This document shows, one piece after another, positions 34,202-43,630 of a DNA stretch of 64,000 nt. The position numbers and the translations under genes were made by a program. Position 1 is the stretch's first letter; each line of letters opens with the position of its first letter. The DNA is from Dehalococcoidia bacterium (GTDB lineage Bacteria; Chloroflexota; Dehalococcoidia; Bin125). The notes beneath the pieces were generated by a model. It ran no database searches. It was not told the origin of the DNA and was given only the letters and a program-made list of their open reading frames with translations. The DNA lies in contig JAJDTU010000005.1 in the NCBI GenBank assembly GCA_022826965.1, positions 620,001 through 684,000 on the forward strand. The letters run 5' to 3'.

Positions 34202-37200
34202 TCAAATGCTGAAGTAACGAGCCTCGGGATGGTGCACGATCAATGCCGAAGTCGACTGTTCGGGATGCATCTGGAACTCTTCGCTCAGCCTGACGCCGAT
34301 TCGTTCGGGCTCGAGCAGCTGCCAGAGCACCGCCTGATCCTCCAGGTTCGGGCACGCGGGATAGCCAAATGAGTAACGGGCGCCCTGGTAGTTAGTCTTG
34401 AACAGTTCCTCCGGCGACGCGCCGTCTGAGCCGTCGATCTTCAGCTCCTGCCGAATCCGGCGGTGCCAGTACTCGGCCAGCGCTTCCGCAATCTCGACGC
34501 CAAACCCGTGCCAGTAAAGGTAGTCCTGGTAGCGATTGTCCGCGTACAGCTCCTGCGCATAGTCCCCAACCCGCGAACCCATCGTCACGACGTGGAAGCC
34601 GATGACATCCATCTCACCCGAGTCGGCAGAGCGGAAGTAGTCGGCCAGACAGCGTCCCTGTTTGCCCTGTTGTCGTGGGAATGTGAACCGCGCGGCCTCC
34701 GTCCGAGCATCGCCCGGCGCGTAGACGATGAGGTCGTCGCCGTCCGATTGCGCCGGAAAGTAGCCATAGACCACCGCCGGTTCCAACACCCCATCGCGCA
34801 ACGCCTGTTGCTGTATCTCCGACAGCGCCAGTTCGGCCCGAGCCGCTGTCTCGGCATCTCGTTCCTTGAAACCCCACTGTCCGCGTAGCAGCGCCGTGCG
34901 ATTGATGTACGGAAACACATCGGTCAGCGGCAGTCCCCGCACGACGCGAGAGCCATAGAACGGAGCAACCGGAATCGTCTCGGCAGGAGCAAGCGTGGGG
35001 CGAGCTGCCGTGGCCGTCCCGCTCGACGCTCGCGATGTCGGAGCCGGCGCCGGTTCGACCGGGGCAGCGTTCAACTCCACTCCGTCGCTGAGCGCATTCA
35101 TGATCCGCAGGCCGTCGAATGCATCCTGGCCGTAGAACACATCGCCGTGGAAGGTGTTGCGCAGGTCCCACTCGACGTACTTCCGAGTCAGCGCCGCGCC
35201 CCCGAGCAGGACCGGCCAACGGCCCGACAGTTCGCGTCGATTCAACTCCTCCAGGTCCTCTTTCATCACCAGGGTCGACTTGACCAGCAATCCCGAGAGC
35301 CCGATCGCGTCGGCGTTGTGTTCAAGCGCCGCTTCGATCACATTCGCGATCGGCTGCTTGATCCCCAGATTGATCGTCGTGAAGCCGTTGTTCGAGAGGA
35401 TGATCTCGACCAGGTTCTTGCCGATGTCGTGCACGTCGCCGCGAACCGTGGCGAGCACGATCGATCCCTTGCTGGTCGATTCCAGCCGGTCCATGTGCGG
35501 CTCGAGATAGGCAACCGCCTTCTTCATCGTCTCCGCCGACTGCAGCACAAACGGCAACTGCATGTCGCCGGCGCCGAACAGGTCGCCGACCTCCTGCATC
35601 GCAGGCAAGAGCAGGTCATTGATGATCGGAATCGCCTCACGCCGCACGAGCGCCTCGTCCAGATCACGCTCGAGACCCTCTCTCTGACCGTCCACGATGC
35701 GTCGATGCAGCCGCTCTTCGAGAGGCAAGTCGTCCAGGCTCTCGCGCTGTTGCGTGGTCGCCTGCTGGTCCTCAAACAGCGCCATGAAAGCCGGCAGGGG
35801 ATCAACCGGACCGTCCGGTCCCTCGACCCACTCATCAACGATCAACCGGCGAGCGGCCGCGAGTTGCTCGTCCGGAATCCGATTGATCGGCAGGATCTGA
35901 GCCGCGTGCACGATGGCGGCCTTGAGCCCGCGTTCCACCGCGTCGTGCAGGAACACCGAGTTCAACACCTGTCGGGCGGCCGGATTCAGCCCGAACGAGA
36001 TGTTGGAGATGCCCAGAATCGTCTGGGCGCGGGGAAACTCCTGCGTGATCGCCTCAACCGCGTTCAGCGTTTCCAGCCCGTCGCGGCGGAGGTCTTCCTG
36101 GCCGGTGCTGACCGGCAACGTCAGTGCGTCGAAGAACAGATCTTCAGGTGCGAGTCCGTAGTCCTCGGTAGCGATTCGATAGAGCCGCCGCGCGATTTCC
36201 AGCTTGCGCTCGCAGGTGCGGGCCTGGCCCTCCTCGTCGATCACCAGCGCCACCACTCCAGCGCCGAAGCGAATCGCAGACGACAGCGTCTGATCGAGGC
36301 GCTGGCCGCCGTCCTCGAGATTGATCGAGTTCACGAGCGCCTTGCCGCCGAGTTGCTTCAGGCCCGCTTCCAGCACGGCCGGTTCCGTCGAGTCGAGCAT
36401 CAACGGCAGTGTCGACAACCCACGGGCGCGGCTCACCAACTCCGCCATGTCGGGCGTGCCGTCGCGGCCGACGAAGTCAACGCAGACATCGGCAATGTGC
36501 GCTCCCTCGGAGGCCTGGTCGCGGATCACGTTCGCCATCTGCTCCCACTCTTCGTTCTGCAGGAGGCGCTTGAAGCGCCGCGAGCCGTTGGCGTTGGCTC
36601 GCTCGCCCACGATCAGGAACGAGGCATCCTGCCGATACGGCGTCGAAACGAACAGCGACGCCGCGGACGCTTCCGGCTCGGGATGGCGCTTGACCGCGTG
36701 CATTCCGTTCATCGCTTCACGCATCGCGCGAACGTGATCCGGCGTCGTGCCGCAGCAGCCACCGACGATCCCGACGCCGTACTCGCTGACAAAGGTGCGA
36801 TGGGCATCCGCCAGTTCGGACGGCTGCAGGTCGTAGATCATCTGCCCGTCTTCGGTGCGCGGCAGACCCGCGTTCGGCGAACACAGCAGCGTCGTTTCAG
36901 CGTTGCCGGCGAGGTATCGCAGCGGCTCGTGCATCAGATCCGGACCGGTCGCGCAATTCAGCCCGATGCCGTCCAGCCCGAGCGGCGCCAACGCAGTGAA
37001 TGCTGCGCCGATCTCGCTGCCGACCAGCATCTGACCCGTGGTCTCGATTGTGACCGTGGCGAACAGCGGAGTGCTGCTGTTGAACTCGGCCAGCGCATCT
37101 TTGCAGGCGAGGATGGCCGCCTTCCCCTGGAGCAGGTCGTAGACCGTCTCGACCAGCAACGCATCAACACCGCCCTCCAGCAGGCCGCGCGCCTGCTCCA

Positions 37201-37624
37201 GGTAGGCCGCGTGGAGCTCGTCGAACCCGACATGGCCCAGCGACGGCAACTTCGTACCGGGACCCAGCGAGCCGAGCACGAACCGCGGCCGGTTGGACGT
37301 GGAGAATCGCTCGGCAACCTCGAGGGCGATCCTCGCGGACTCGCGGTTGATCTCTCGCGTGCGCTCGGCCAGATCGTATTCACCGAGCGTGATCGACGAA
37401 CCGCCGAACGTGTTCGTCAGCACCGCGTCCGCTCCGGCCTCGAGATAAGACTCGTGCAGAGACGCGACGGCGTCCGGGCGCGAGACGTTGAGGACTTCGT
37501 TGCAGCCTTCAAGTCCGTCGAAGTCGGACAGCGAGAGGTCAAGCAACTGCAGGCCGGTACCCGTCGCGCCATCGAGCACGATCACTCGCTCAGCAGCAGC
37601 CGCGCGCAAGTCGGGACGTTGCAT
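34202..37624 (-). CDS. metH: Cobalamin-dependent methionine synthase
   Basis: A 1140-residue four-module MetH that transfers a methyl group from methyl-tetrahydrofolate to homocysteine. The homocysteine domain (1-310) has the Zn-binding Cys in GLNCATG and GGCCGTTPDHV. The pterin-binding domain (330-600), the cobalamin cap and B12 domain (610-840, DVHDIGKN with the cobalt-ligating His) and the C-terminal SAM-reactivation domain (900-1140, RGLPLTDVFPYINR and GYPACPNLEDQ) follow. No cobalamin or SAM riboswitch was recognised upstream. A short gap separates it from the coiled-coil gene, which could share its transcript. Confidence 0.96.
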   Translation of the reverse strand: MQRPDLRAAAAERVIVLDGATGTGLQLLDLSLSDFDGLEGCNEVLNVSRPDAVASLHESYLEAGADAVLTNTFGGSSITLGEYDLAERTREINRESARIALEVAERFSTSNRPRFVLGSLGPGTKLPSLGHVGFDELHAAYLEQARGLLEGGVDALLVETVYDLLQGKAAILACKDALAEFNSSTPLFATVTIETTGQMLVGSEIGAAFTALAPLGLDGIGLNCATGPDLMHEPLRYLAGNAETTLLCSPNAGLPRTEDGQMIYDLQPSELADAHRTFVSEYGVGIVGGCCGTTPDHVRAMREAMNGMHAVKRHPEPEASAASLFVSTPYRQDASFLIVGERANANGSRRFKRLLQNEEWEQMANVIRDQASEGAHIADVCVDFVGRDGTPDMAELVSRARGLSTLPLMLDSTEPAVLEAGLKQLGGKALVNSINLEDGGQRLDQTLSSAIRFGAGVVALVIDEEGQARTCERKLEIARRLYRIATEDYGLAPEDLFFDALTLPVSTGQEDLRRDGLETLNAVEAITQEFPRAQTILGISNISFGLNPAARQVLNSVFLHDAVERGLKAAIVHAAQILPINRIPDEQLAAARRLIVDEWVEGPDGPVDPLPAFMALFEDQQATTQQRESLDDLPLEERLHRRIVDGQREGLERDLDEALVRREAIPIINDLLLPAMQEVGDLFGAGDMQLPFVLQSAETMKKAVAYLEPHMDRLESTSKGSIVLATVRGDVHDIGKNLVEIILSNNGFTTINLGIKQPIANVIEAALEHNADAIGLSGLLVKSTLVMKEDLEELNRRELSGRWPVLLGGAALTRKYVEWDLRNTFHGDVFYGQDAFDGLRIMNALSDGVELNAAPVEPAPAPTSRASSGTATAARPTLAPAETIPVAPFYGSRVVRGLPLTDVFPYINRTALLRGQWGFKERDAETAARAELALSEIQQQALRDGVLEPAVVYGYFPAQSDGDDLIVYAPGDARTEAARFTFPRQQGKQGRCLADYFRSADSGEMDVIGFHVVTMGSRVGDYAQELYADNRYQDYLYWHGFGVEIAEALAEYWHRRIRQELKIDGSDGASPEELFKTNYQGARYSFGYPACPNLEDQAVLWQLLEPERIGVRLSEEFQMHPEQSTSALIVHHPEARYFSI

Positions 37625-37690
37625 CCGTTGATCGTATCCAGCAAAGCAAGGCGCGGCAGTATCGCGCGAACAGTCCGTTCGGTGAGCGAT

Positions 37691-38317
37691 CTATCCGCGG
37701 ATACGACGTCGCAGTGCGCCGCCGATCCCCGCTCTCGACGCCTCCAGCTCCGACTCTACCCGCTGCACCTGCTTCTGCAGCCGCTCGTTCTCCCGGCTGA
37801 GCCGATTGCGCTCCTGCCGAAACTCTTCGTGTCTCGCGTCGAGCGTCGACTCCAGTTCCGAGGCCTTGTTCTCGGCCTCGGTCTGAGCGGCGGATGCAGC
37901 GGCCAGCGAGGATGACGCTTCCTTCGCCGCCTGTTCGTAGAACGTCGACTTCTCTGTCAGCGCCTGCCGCTCGTCCTGCAGCCGGTCGCGTTCGTGCTCC
38001 GCCGACTCCGCCCGTGCTTGAAGCTCTGCGACCTTCGCAGTGGCGGCTTCAGCGGGTGACTCGGCCGATTCCGCCGTCTGTCGAAGGGATTCCAGCTCGC
38101 TCTTCGCGTCGCGCAGTTCGTTGCGCAGCGGCTCAACCTCTTCGCCGGACTTCGACAACCGGTCGGCCAGCCGATCGAGATGAGCGCGGAGATCGCGCGA
38201 TTGTTTCTCCGCTCGCTTGGCGCGATCTTCGAGCGAGTTGGCGCGCTCGACAGCGGCCTTGCGGCCCGCTTCCGCACGCTCCGCTCGAGCTCGTTCAACT
38301 CGAACTGAGTCCGCCAT
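37691..38317 (-). CDS. Coiled-coil protein of unknown function
   Basis: A 208-residue protein that is almost entirely Glu/Arg/Ala/Leu-rich heptad-like sequence from residue 5 to about 190, with a short basic tail (GGALRRRIRG). No signal peptide, membrane helix or enzyme motif is visible. A long dimeric coiled coil is likely. It lies 8 bases after the isocitrate-dehydrogenase-like gene and upstream of metH on the same strand. Function cannot be assigned. Confidence 0.7.
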   Translation of the reverse strand: MADSVRVERARAERAEAGRKAAVERANSLEDRAKRAEKQSRDLRAHLDRLADRLSKSGEEVEPLRNELRDAKSELESLRQTAESAESPAEAATAKVAELQARAESAEHERDRLQDERQALTEKSTFYEQAAKEASSSLAAASAAQTEAENKASELESTLDARHEEFRQERNRLSRENERLQKQVQRVESELEASRAGIGGALRRRIRG

Positions 38318-38325
38318 GGGTCGAC

Positions 38326-39540
38326 CTACGAGCCGGCGCGCACGGCCTCGATCGCGGCCGTCCAGCGGTCGTCCAACGTGGAATCGTTGACCGTGGCCAG
38401 TACGTAGTCGCCGTACTCGGCCGTGGTCGCGCCGCTATCCCGGCCGGTCATCACGAGTTCCTTCTCGTACTGGCCGCAGAGGTCCATCGCTTTGTCGAGC
38501 TTGCCGCCGAGCTCGGGGAAACCGATGTGCGAGAGCATCATCGCGCCGGCTCGCAGCATCGACGATGGGTCGGCGTAGATGTCCCGACCCTCACGCACCA
38601 TGCGCGGCGCGGAGCCGTGGATCGCCTCGAACATCGCCGTCTTGGTGCCAATGTTGCCCGCGCCGGCCGTGCCGACGCCGCCCTGAAACTCGGCCGCCTC
38701 GTCGGTCAGGATGTCGCCGTAGAGGTTGGGCAGCGCGAACACCTGGAAGTTGGTCCGACGCTTGGGGTCGACCAGCTTCGCCGTCATGATGTCGATGTAC
38801 CAACCCTCCCACTCGATCCCCTCGTAGTCCTCCGCCACCTTGCGCGCCGCGTCGAGGAAGGCCCCGTCGGTCGTCTTGACCACATTCGCCTTGGTCACGA
38901 TCGTGACGGAGTTCTTGCCGTTGGTCTGGGCGTAGTCGAAGGCGGCGCGGATGATCCGCTCGGATCCCGGGTTGGAGAGAATCTTGAAGTCGATGTTCAG
39001 GTCGCCCAGCGAGAATCCCTCCGAGCCGACGGCGTAGAGGTCCTCGGTGTTCTCGCGGAAAAACGTCCAGTCGATGCCCTCGGCCGGCACGCGCACCGGG
39101 CGCACATTCGCGTAGAGGTCAAGCACCTTCCGCATCGCCACATTCGCCGACTCGATGTTGGGCCAACCGTCGCCCTGTTCAGGCGTCGTGGTTGGACCCT
39201 TCAGCGTCACATCGCACTCGTGGATTTCCTTGAGCACACCCTCGGGAATCGCGGCCATCTCTTCCGCCCGGCGCTCAATCGTCAGTCCGTCAATGGTGCG
39301 GAATGTGACTCGGCCGGACGAGACCTGTTCCTCCAACAGCGTCTCGAGCACGCGCTGCGACTCATGCGCGATCGACGGGCCGATCCCGTCGCCGCCGAGC
39401 ACCCCGATTTCGATGTGGTCGAGTTGCGTGAAGTCTGTCGGCTCGCCCTCCGCCTTGATCGCGTCCACCCGCGTCTGTTGAGCCTCGAGCAGTTCACCAA
39501 AGCGCTGCTTGGCCTGCTCGATCGAGCCAATGTCGGGCAT
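38326..39540 (-). CDS. Isocitrate/isopropylmalate dehydrogenase family, isocitrate dehydrogenase-like
   Basis: A 404-residue beta-decarboxylating dehydrogenase. After an N-terminal ~45-residue extension comes GVLGGDGIGP, then VTLKGPTTTPEQGDGWPNIE, VRPVRVPAEGIDW, FRENTEDLYA and ITKANV-like ANVVKTTDG, with NLYGDILTDEAA near the C-terminus carrying the metal-binding Asp. The substrate loop and length favour isocitrate over isopropylmalate. It would feed the TCA cycle branch that competes with the isocitrate lyase encoded at 52-53 kb. GAGGAG lies eight bases upstream of the ATG. Confidence 0.85.
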   Translation of the reverse strand: MPDIGSIEQAKQRFGELLEAQQTRVDAIKAEGEPTDFTQLDHIEIGVLGGDGIGPSIAHESQRVLETLLEEQVSSGRVTFRTIDGLTIERRAEEMAAIPEGVLKEIHECDVTLKGPTTTPEQGDGWPNIESANVAMRKVLDLYANVRPVRVPAEGIDWTFFRENTEDLYAVGSEGFSLGDLNIDFKILSNPGSERIIRAAFDYAQTNGKNSVTIVTKANVVKTTDGAFLDAARKVAEDYEGIEWEGWYIDIMTAKLVDPKRRTNFQVFALPNLYGDILTDEAAEFQGGVGTAGAGNIGTKTAMFEAIHGSAPRMVREGRDIYADPSSMLRAGAMMLSHIGFPELGGKLDKAMDLCGQYEKELVMTGRDSGATTAEYGDYVLATVNDSTLDDRWTAAIEAVRAGS

Positions 39541-39635
39541 GTTCTTTCTCCTCGCCGAATCAACCGCGTCGCAGTTCCGTCGGCAGTGTACCTGCTGCGC
39601 AGACCAGAAATGGAGGGAGTATGGCTACAACCGGG

Positions 39636-41618
39636 TTACGTCGATAGGCCAAGCTCACGCAGGAATGCGTCGGCATTGGGCTCACGACCGAGGAACCGGA
39701 GAATCAACTCGTCGGCATCGGCAGTGCCGCCCGGCTCGAGGATCTGCTGGCGATATTCCGCGCCCACGCTCGAGACGGACGCGCCCGGCGCCTCAAAGCG
39801 AGTAAACATGTCGTCGCCGAAGACGCGCGACCAGAGATAGCCGTAGTAGCCCGCGTCGTAGCCGAAGAGATGGCCGAACCCCGCCTGGAAATGCGTGTCT
39901 TCGGGGAACGGGAAGCCCGTGATCGGATGCAACTCGCGAGCGATGTCGTCGGTGCTCCGACCTGACTCGGAGTGATAGGCAAGATCAAGCCGCGAGAAAT
40001 ACACCTGGCGCAGGGTCGCAATTGCAGATGACGTGTGTTTGGCCTCGATCATCCGGTTGATCAGCGATATCGGCAGCGGCTCTCCGGTCTCATGGTGACG
40101 GCTGAAGCTGCTCAGCATGTCCGGCTGCCAGCACCAGTGCTCCAGCATTTGCGAGGGCGCTTCGACGAAATCGCGTTCGACCCGCGTCCCGCTGAATCGT
40201 GTGAAGCGCGACGTCGTCAGCGTCTGGTGCAGGATGTGCCCGAATTCGTGGAACAGCGTCACCACTTCCGTGTGGCGCAGCAGCGACGGCGACGCCTCGG
40301 TCGGCTTGGTGAAGTTGGCCACGATCGCTGAGATCGGCCGCTGGTAGGCATCGCCGCCCAGGCTGCGACCGCCGCGCAGCGTGAACGCTGCCGCGTGACC
40401 AAACTTCCCCGTGCGCGGATACAGGTCCATGTAGAACCGCGCCAGCGCCTCGCCGCTGGTTGGATCAACGATGTCAAACGGCTGAGCATCCTCGTGCCAG
40501 GCCGAGTCCACAACGTCGGGACGCCTGACGAACTTGACCCCGACCAGTCCCTCGTAAATCCGGAACATGCCATCCAGCACCGCGTCGAGCGGGAAGTAGG
40601 CCGCCACTTCAAACGGATCGACCTGGTACTGCTCCTGGATGACCTGGCTGGTGTAGTAGCGCCAGTCCGCGATGCCGACCGGACCCTTCACGCCGGTGCG
40701 CCGTTCCAGTTGCTCCCCCAGGCGCGTCAGGTCGCTCGCCAACTTCGATTGCAGTCGCGCTTCCAGGTCCTCAAGGAACTCGAGTACCGCGTCGGCCTGC
40801 TTGGCCATCTTGATCTCAAGGGCGTACGCCGCCCACGATTCGAACCCGAGCAACGTCGCCATCGACGAACGAACGCCCAGCGCCTCCTCGAGGATCTCAA
40901 TGTTCGTATCCGCCGCCTTGTTGTGGTTCTTGTGGAATAGCTCGCGACGGAGCTCACCATCATGGGCACTGTCCAGAAACGGATGTAGCTCCGGATAATC
41001 CAGCCCGACCCGGTATCGCACCGCGCCTTCGACCTCCGTCGTACGCAGCCGGTCGATGTACGAGTCGGGCAGGCCGTCGAGATCTGCGCGGCTGACCTCG
41101 ATCTGGTCCTCGTAATCGTCGATGTTCTTGCGGAACCGGATACCCAGGCCAACCAGACGCTCCTGCAGCGACTGCAACTCCTCACGTGTTTCCTTGTCCA
41201 GGTCGAGCCCGTTGCGTCGATAATCCCGCAAAGCAAACTCCAGCAGCCGACGCGCATCGTCCGGCAGTGCCTCAAGTTCGGCCCGAGTGGCGTACGCCTT
41301 CAGCGCCCGGTCGATGTCTTCGCGGAAGCCCAACCCCGCCGCAAAGACGCTCAACCGCTCCTCTTGCCGATGGGCGACGCCACGCAACTCATCGTCGGCT
41401 GACACCTGCGAGAGAAAGCCAAACTGACCGGATGCCTGCCCCAGAACGTTGCCGATCTCGTCCAGCGGCAGCACGGTGTTCTCAAAGTTGCGGCGTCCGT
41501 CCGGCACGGACACCAGCTCGTCTGCCAACCGGTCGACCGTTCGCATCGCCTCGTCGACGCCCCGTTCGATGTCGTCGGCAGTAGTCGCGGCCCAGTCCGG
41601 TGTGTCGATCGTCATCAT
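39636..41618 (-). CDS. M3-family zinc metallopeptidase (oligopeptidase)
   Basis: A 660-residue M3 peptidase related to thimet oligopeptidase and dipeptidyl carboxypeptidase. The zinc motif is TLFHEFGHILHQ near residue 455, and a downstream Glu in FVEAPSQMLEHW supplies the third ligand. GHLFGYDAGYYGYLWSRVF near the C-terminus is a further family hallmark. It degrades short peptides in the cytosol; no signal peptide is present. GGGAG precedes an ATGATG; either ATG (41618 or 41615) could start. It diverges from the epoxide-hydrolase-like gene. Confidence 0.92.
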   Translation of the reverse strand: MMTIDTPDWAATTADDIERGVDEAMRTVDRLADELVSVPDGRRNFENTVLPLDEIGNVLGQASGQFGFLSQVSADDELRGVAHRQEERLSVFAAGLGFREDIDRALKAYATRAELEALPDDARRLLEFALRDYRRNGLDLDKETREELQSLQERLVGLGIRFRKNIDDYEDQIEVSRADLDGLPDSYIDRLRTTEVEGAVRYRVGLDYPELHPFLDSAHDGELRRELFHKNHNKAADTNIEILEEALGVRSSMATLLGFESWAAYALEIKMAKQADAVLEFLEDLEARLQSKLASDLTRLGEQLERRTGVKGPVGIADWRYYTSQVIQEQYQVDPFEVAAYFPLDAVLDGMFRIYEGLVGVKFVRRPDVVDSAWHEDAQPFDIVDPTSGEALARFYMDLYPRTGKFGHAAAFTLRGGRSLGGDAYQRPISAIVANFTKPTEASPSLLRHTEVVTLFHEFGHILHQTLTTSRFTRFSGTRVERDFVEAPSQMLEHWCWQPDMLSSFSRHHETGEPLPISLINRMIEAKHTSSAIATLRQVYFSRLDLAYHSESGRSTDDIARELHPITGFPFPEDTHFQAGFGHLFGYDAGYYGYLWSRVFGDDMFTRFEAPGASVSSVGAEYRQQILEPGGTADADELILRFLGREPNADAFLRELGLST

Positions 41619-41724
41619 CGTTCTCCCGTCGGAGCTACGGTATCCGCAGTTGCAGCTACTGCGTATGATCGTGCGAGCGTGGAGCCCCGCTCCTCCGCTT
41701 CGAATCCAGTGGCAAGGCCGCCAA

Positions 41725-42678
41725 ATGACCGACATCACTCACTCTCAGATCGATCTCTCCACCGGCATCAACATGCACATCGCCGAGGCCGGTGATGGTC
41801 CGGCCGTCGTCTTCTGCCACGGATTCCCCGAGCTCTGGTACTCGTGGCGCCACCAGCTGCCGGTGGTCGCCGAGGCGGGATTCCGCGCGATCGCCCCCGA
41901 CATGCGCGGCTACGGCGACACCGATGCGCCGCCAAACGCCGAGGACTACACCCAGGAACGAATCTGCGCCGACATGGTCGCCCTACTCGACGCGCTCGGC
42001 ATCGATGACGCCGTCTTCGTCGGCCACGACTGGGGCGGTGCGGTCATCTGGAACATGGCCAAGCACCATCCCTCGCGCGTGCGTGCCGTCGCGGGCATCA
42101 ACACGCCGGCCGGCCGGCGACCGCCGATCAATCCACTCGAAGCGATGAAGATGGATCCGGGCCGCTTCGACTACCAGCTCTACTTCCAGGACGAAGGCGT
42201 CGCCGAGGCGGAACTCGGCGGCAACGTGCGCCGCACCATGACCCTCATGTTGCGTACGTCCAAGCCCGAGGACCGCCTCGACGTAATCGGCATGACCTCC
42301 GGCGTCCGAGCGCGCGGCGGCCTGCTGGTCGGCCTGCCCGACGACGCCGAGCGCTCGATCATGCTCAGCGAAGCAGACCTCGATACGTTCGTCGGCGCCT
42401 TCGAGAAGACCGGCTTCCGCGGCGGACTCAACTGGTACCGAAATCACGGCCGAAACTGGGAATGGGACGCCGCCGTCGAGGGCAACAACATCGAGCAGCC
42501 TGCCCTGATGGTCACCGCCGGCAAGGACGGCGTCCTCCTCCCCTCAATGACCGAAGGCATGGAGGACTGGATCCCCAACCTCAGCCGAGGCCACATCGAA
42601 GACTGCGGCCACTGGACCCAGCAGGAAGAGCCGGAGGAACTGAACCGCATCCTCGTGGATTGGCTCAAGTCTCTCTAG
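41725..42678 (+). CDS. Alpha/beta hydrolase, epoxide-hydrolase-like
   Basis: A 317-residue protein with the epoxide hydrolase layout: oxyanion motif HGFPE near 35, DMRGYGDTDAP, the nucleophile elbow GHDWGG with Asp as nucleophile near 105, a cap domain with Tyr in GLNWYRN near 240, and the base His in DCGHWTQQEEP near 297. An Asp nucleophile supports epoxide hydrolase or dehalogenase chemistry rather than esterase. The ATG at 41725 is taken because the conserved protein begins here; the open frame upstream runs into the divergent M3 peptidase gene. Confidence 0.88.
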   Translation: MTDITHSQIDLSTGINMHIAEAGDGPAVVFCHGFPELWYSWRHQLPVVAEAGFRAIAPDMRGYGDTDAPPNAEDYTQERICADMVALLDALGIDDAVFVGHDWGGAVIWNMAKHHPSRVRAVAGINTPAGRRPPINPLEAMKMDPGRFDYQLYFQDEGVAEAELGGNVRRTMTLMLRTSKPEDRLDVIGMTSGVRARGGLLVGLPDDAERSIMLSEADLDTFVGAFEKTGFRGGLNWYRNHGRNWEWDAAVEGNNIEQPALMVTAGKDGVLLPSMTEGMEDWIPNLSRGHIEDCGHWTQQEEPEELNRILVDWLKSL

Positions 42679-42697
42679 CCCGTCGAACTCCATCGGT

Positions 42698-43621
42698 TCA
42701 GGCGGGGAAGCGTTCCCAGCCAGCGCCTTCGTGCCGACGCTTGGCAATGTCTGGATTGATGATTTCAGCGATGATTTCAAGTGTCTGCACGACTCGCGGG
42801 CCGGGACGATTGACGTACTGGTTGCCGTCGATCAGTGCGACCTGGCCTTGTTGGACCGCGCGGAGCGCTCGCCAGTCTTCCCGTTCGTCAAGCAATGTGG
42901 CGTCTTCGCGCGTTCTCGCGAGGTCGTAACCACACGGCGCGATGATGATGAAATCCGGGTCCGCCGCGGCCAACTCGGACATCTCGAAATGCAGCGACGG
43001 GCCTCCCGGGGATCCAACGACAGGAATCCCGCCTGCCCGTTCAACCAACTCCATCGTCCAGTGGCCGGCCGTCATCAGCGGAACGGCCCACTCGACGACT
43101 GCAACCCGAGGCGCACCTGAGGTCCTCGGCACAGCGTCGATCCGTTCCTGAAGTTCCGTAACGAGCGCGCGGCCGTCCACCCCGGTGCCCAGCGCCTCGG
43201 CGGTGCGCTGGATGTCATCCCAGATGTCGTCCAGCGAGTTCGGAGCAAGCGGGATCAGCCTGGTGTCGAAGCCGGTCAGTTTCTCGACAGCGCGCTCGAC
43301 GTCGCGCAGGCTGACCGCGCAGACCTCACATTGGGTCTGTGTCACGATGTGCGTCGGCGCCAACTCCTCCAGCAAGTCCATGTCGATCGCGTATATCCCC
43401 AGCGCATCCTCGGCCCGAGCTTCGAGCGCCAGCTCCCGCACCTGTCGGTCAATTTCTCCGCTGCTCGCGGCAGGCAGGAACCTGGGCCGAGTCAGCGCCG
43501 GAAGATGCTGAATCTCGGCGGGAAAGTCGCACTCGTGCGAGCGGCCGACGAGGTCGTCCCCTGCGCCGAGAGCGCAAACAATCTCGGTCGCGCTGGGCAG
43601 CAGGGAAACAATCCGCGACAT
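42698..43621 (-). CDS. BtuF-like cobalamin/siderophore-binding protein without signal peptide
   Basis: A 307-residue class III periplasmic-binding-protein fold. MSRIVSLLPSATEIVCALG, the VGRSHECDFP segment and QTQCEVCAV place it in the cobalamin-binding BtuF-like group. There is no signal peptide and no permease or ATPase nearby, so it may act in the cytosol or use an unlinked transporter. Its start is 9 bases after the Gfo/Idh/MocA gene stop, with GAGG upstream, so the two are co-transcribed. A link to B12 use by MetH is possible. Confidence 0.8.
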   Translation of the reverse strand: MSRIVSLLPSATEIVCALGAGDDLVGRSHECDFPAEIQHLPALTRPRFLPAASSGEIDRQVRELALEARAEDALGIYAIDMDLLEELAPTHIVTQTQCEVCAVSLRDVERAVEKLTGFDTRLIPLAPNSLDDIWDDIQRTAEALGTGVDGRALVTELQERIDAVPRTSGAPRVAVVEWAVPLMTAGHWTMELVERAGGIPVVGSPGGPSLHFEMSELAAADPDFIIIAPCGYDLARTREDATLLDEREDWRALRAVQQGQVALIDGNQYVNRPGPRVVQTLEIIAEIINPDIAKRRHEGAGWERFPA

Positions 43622-43630
43622 CTTCGGCCT

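Noticed and set aside
37625-37690. Cobalamin or SAM riboswitch upstream of metH
   Set aside because: Only 66 bases separate metH from the coiled-coil gene and none of the conserved riboswitch cores is visible.
35147-37915. A 922-codon open frame on the plus strand opposite metH
   Set aside because: It is antisense to a full-length, well-conserved MetH. High GC keeps several frames open, and the translated sequence is Arg/Gln/Leu-rich with no family features.
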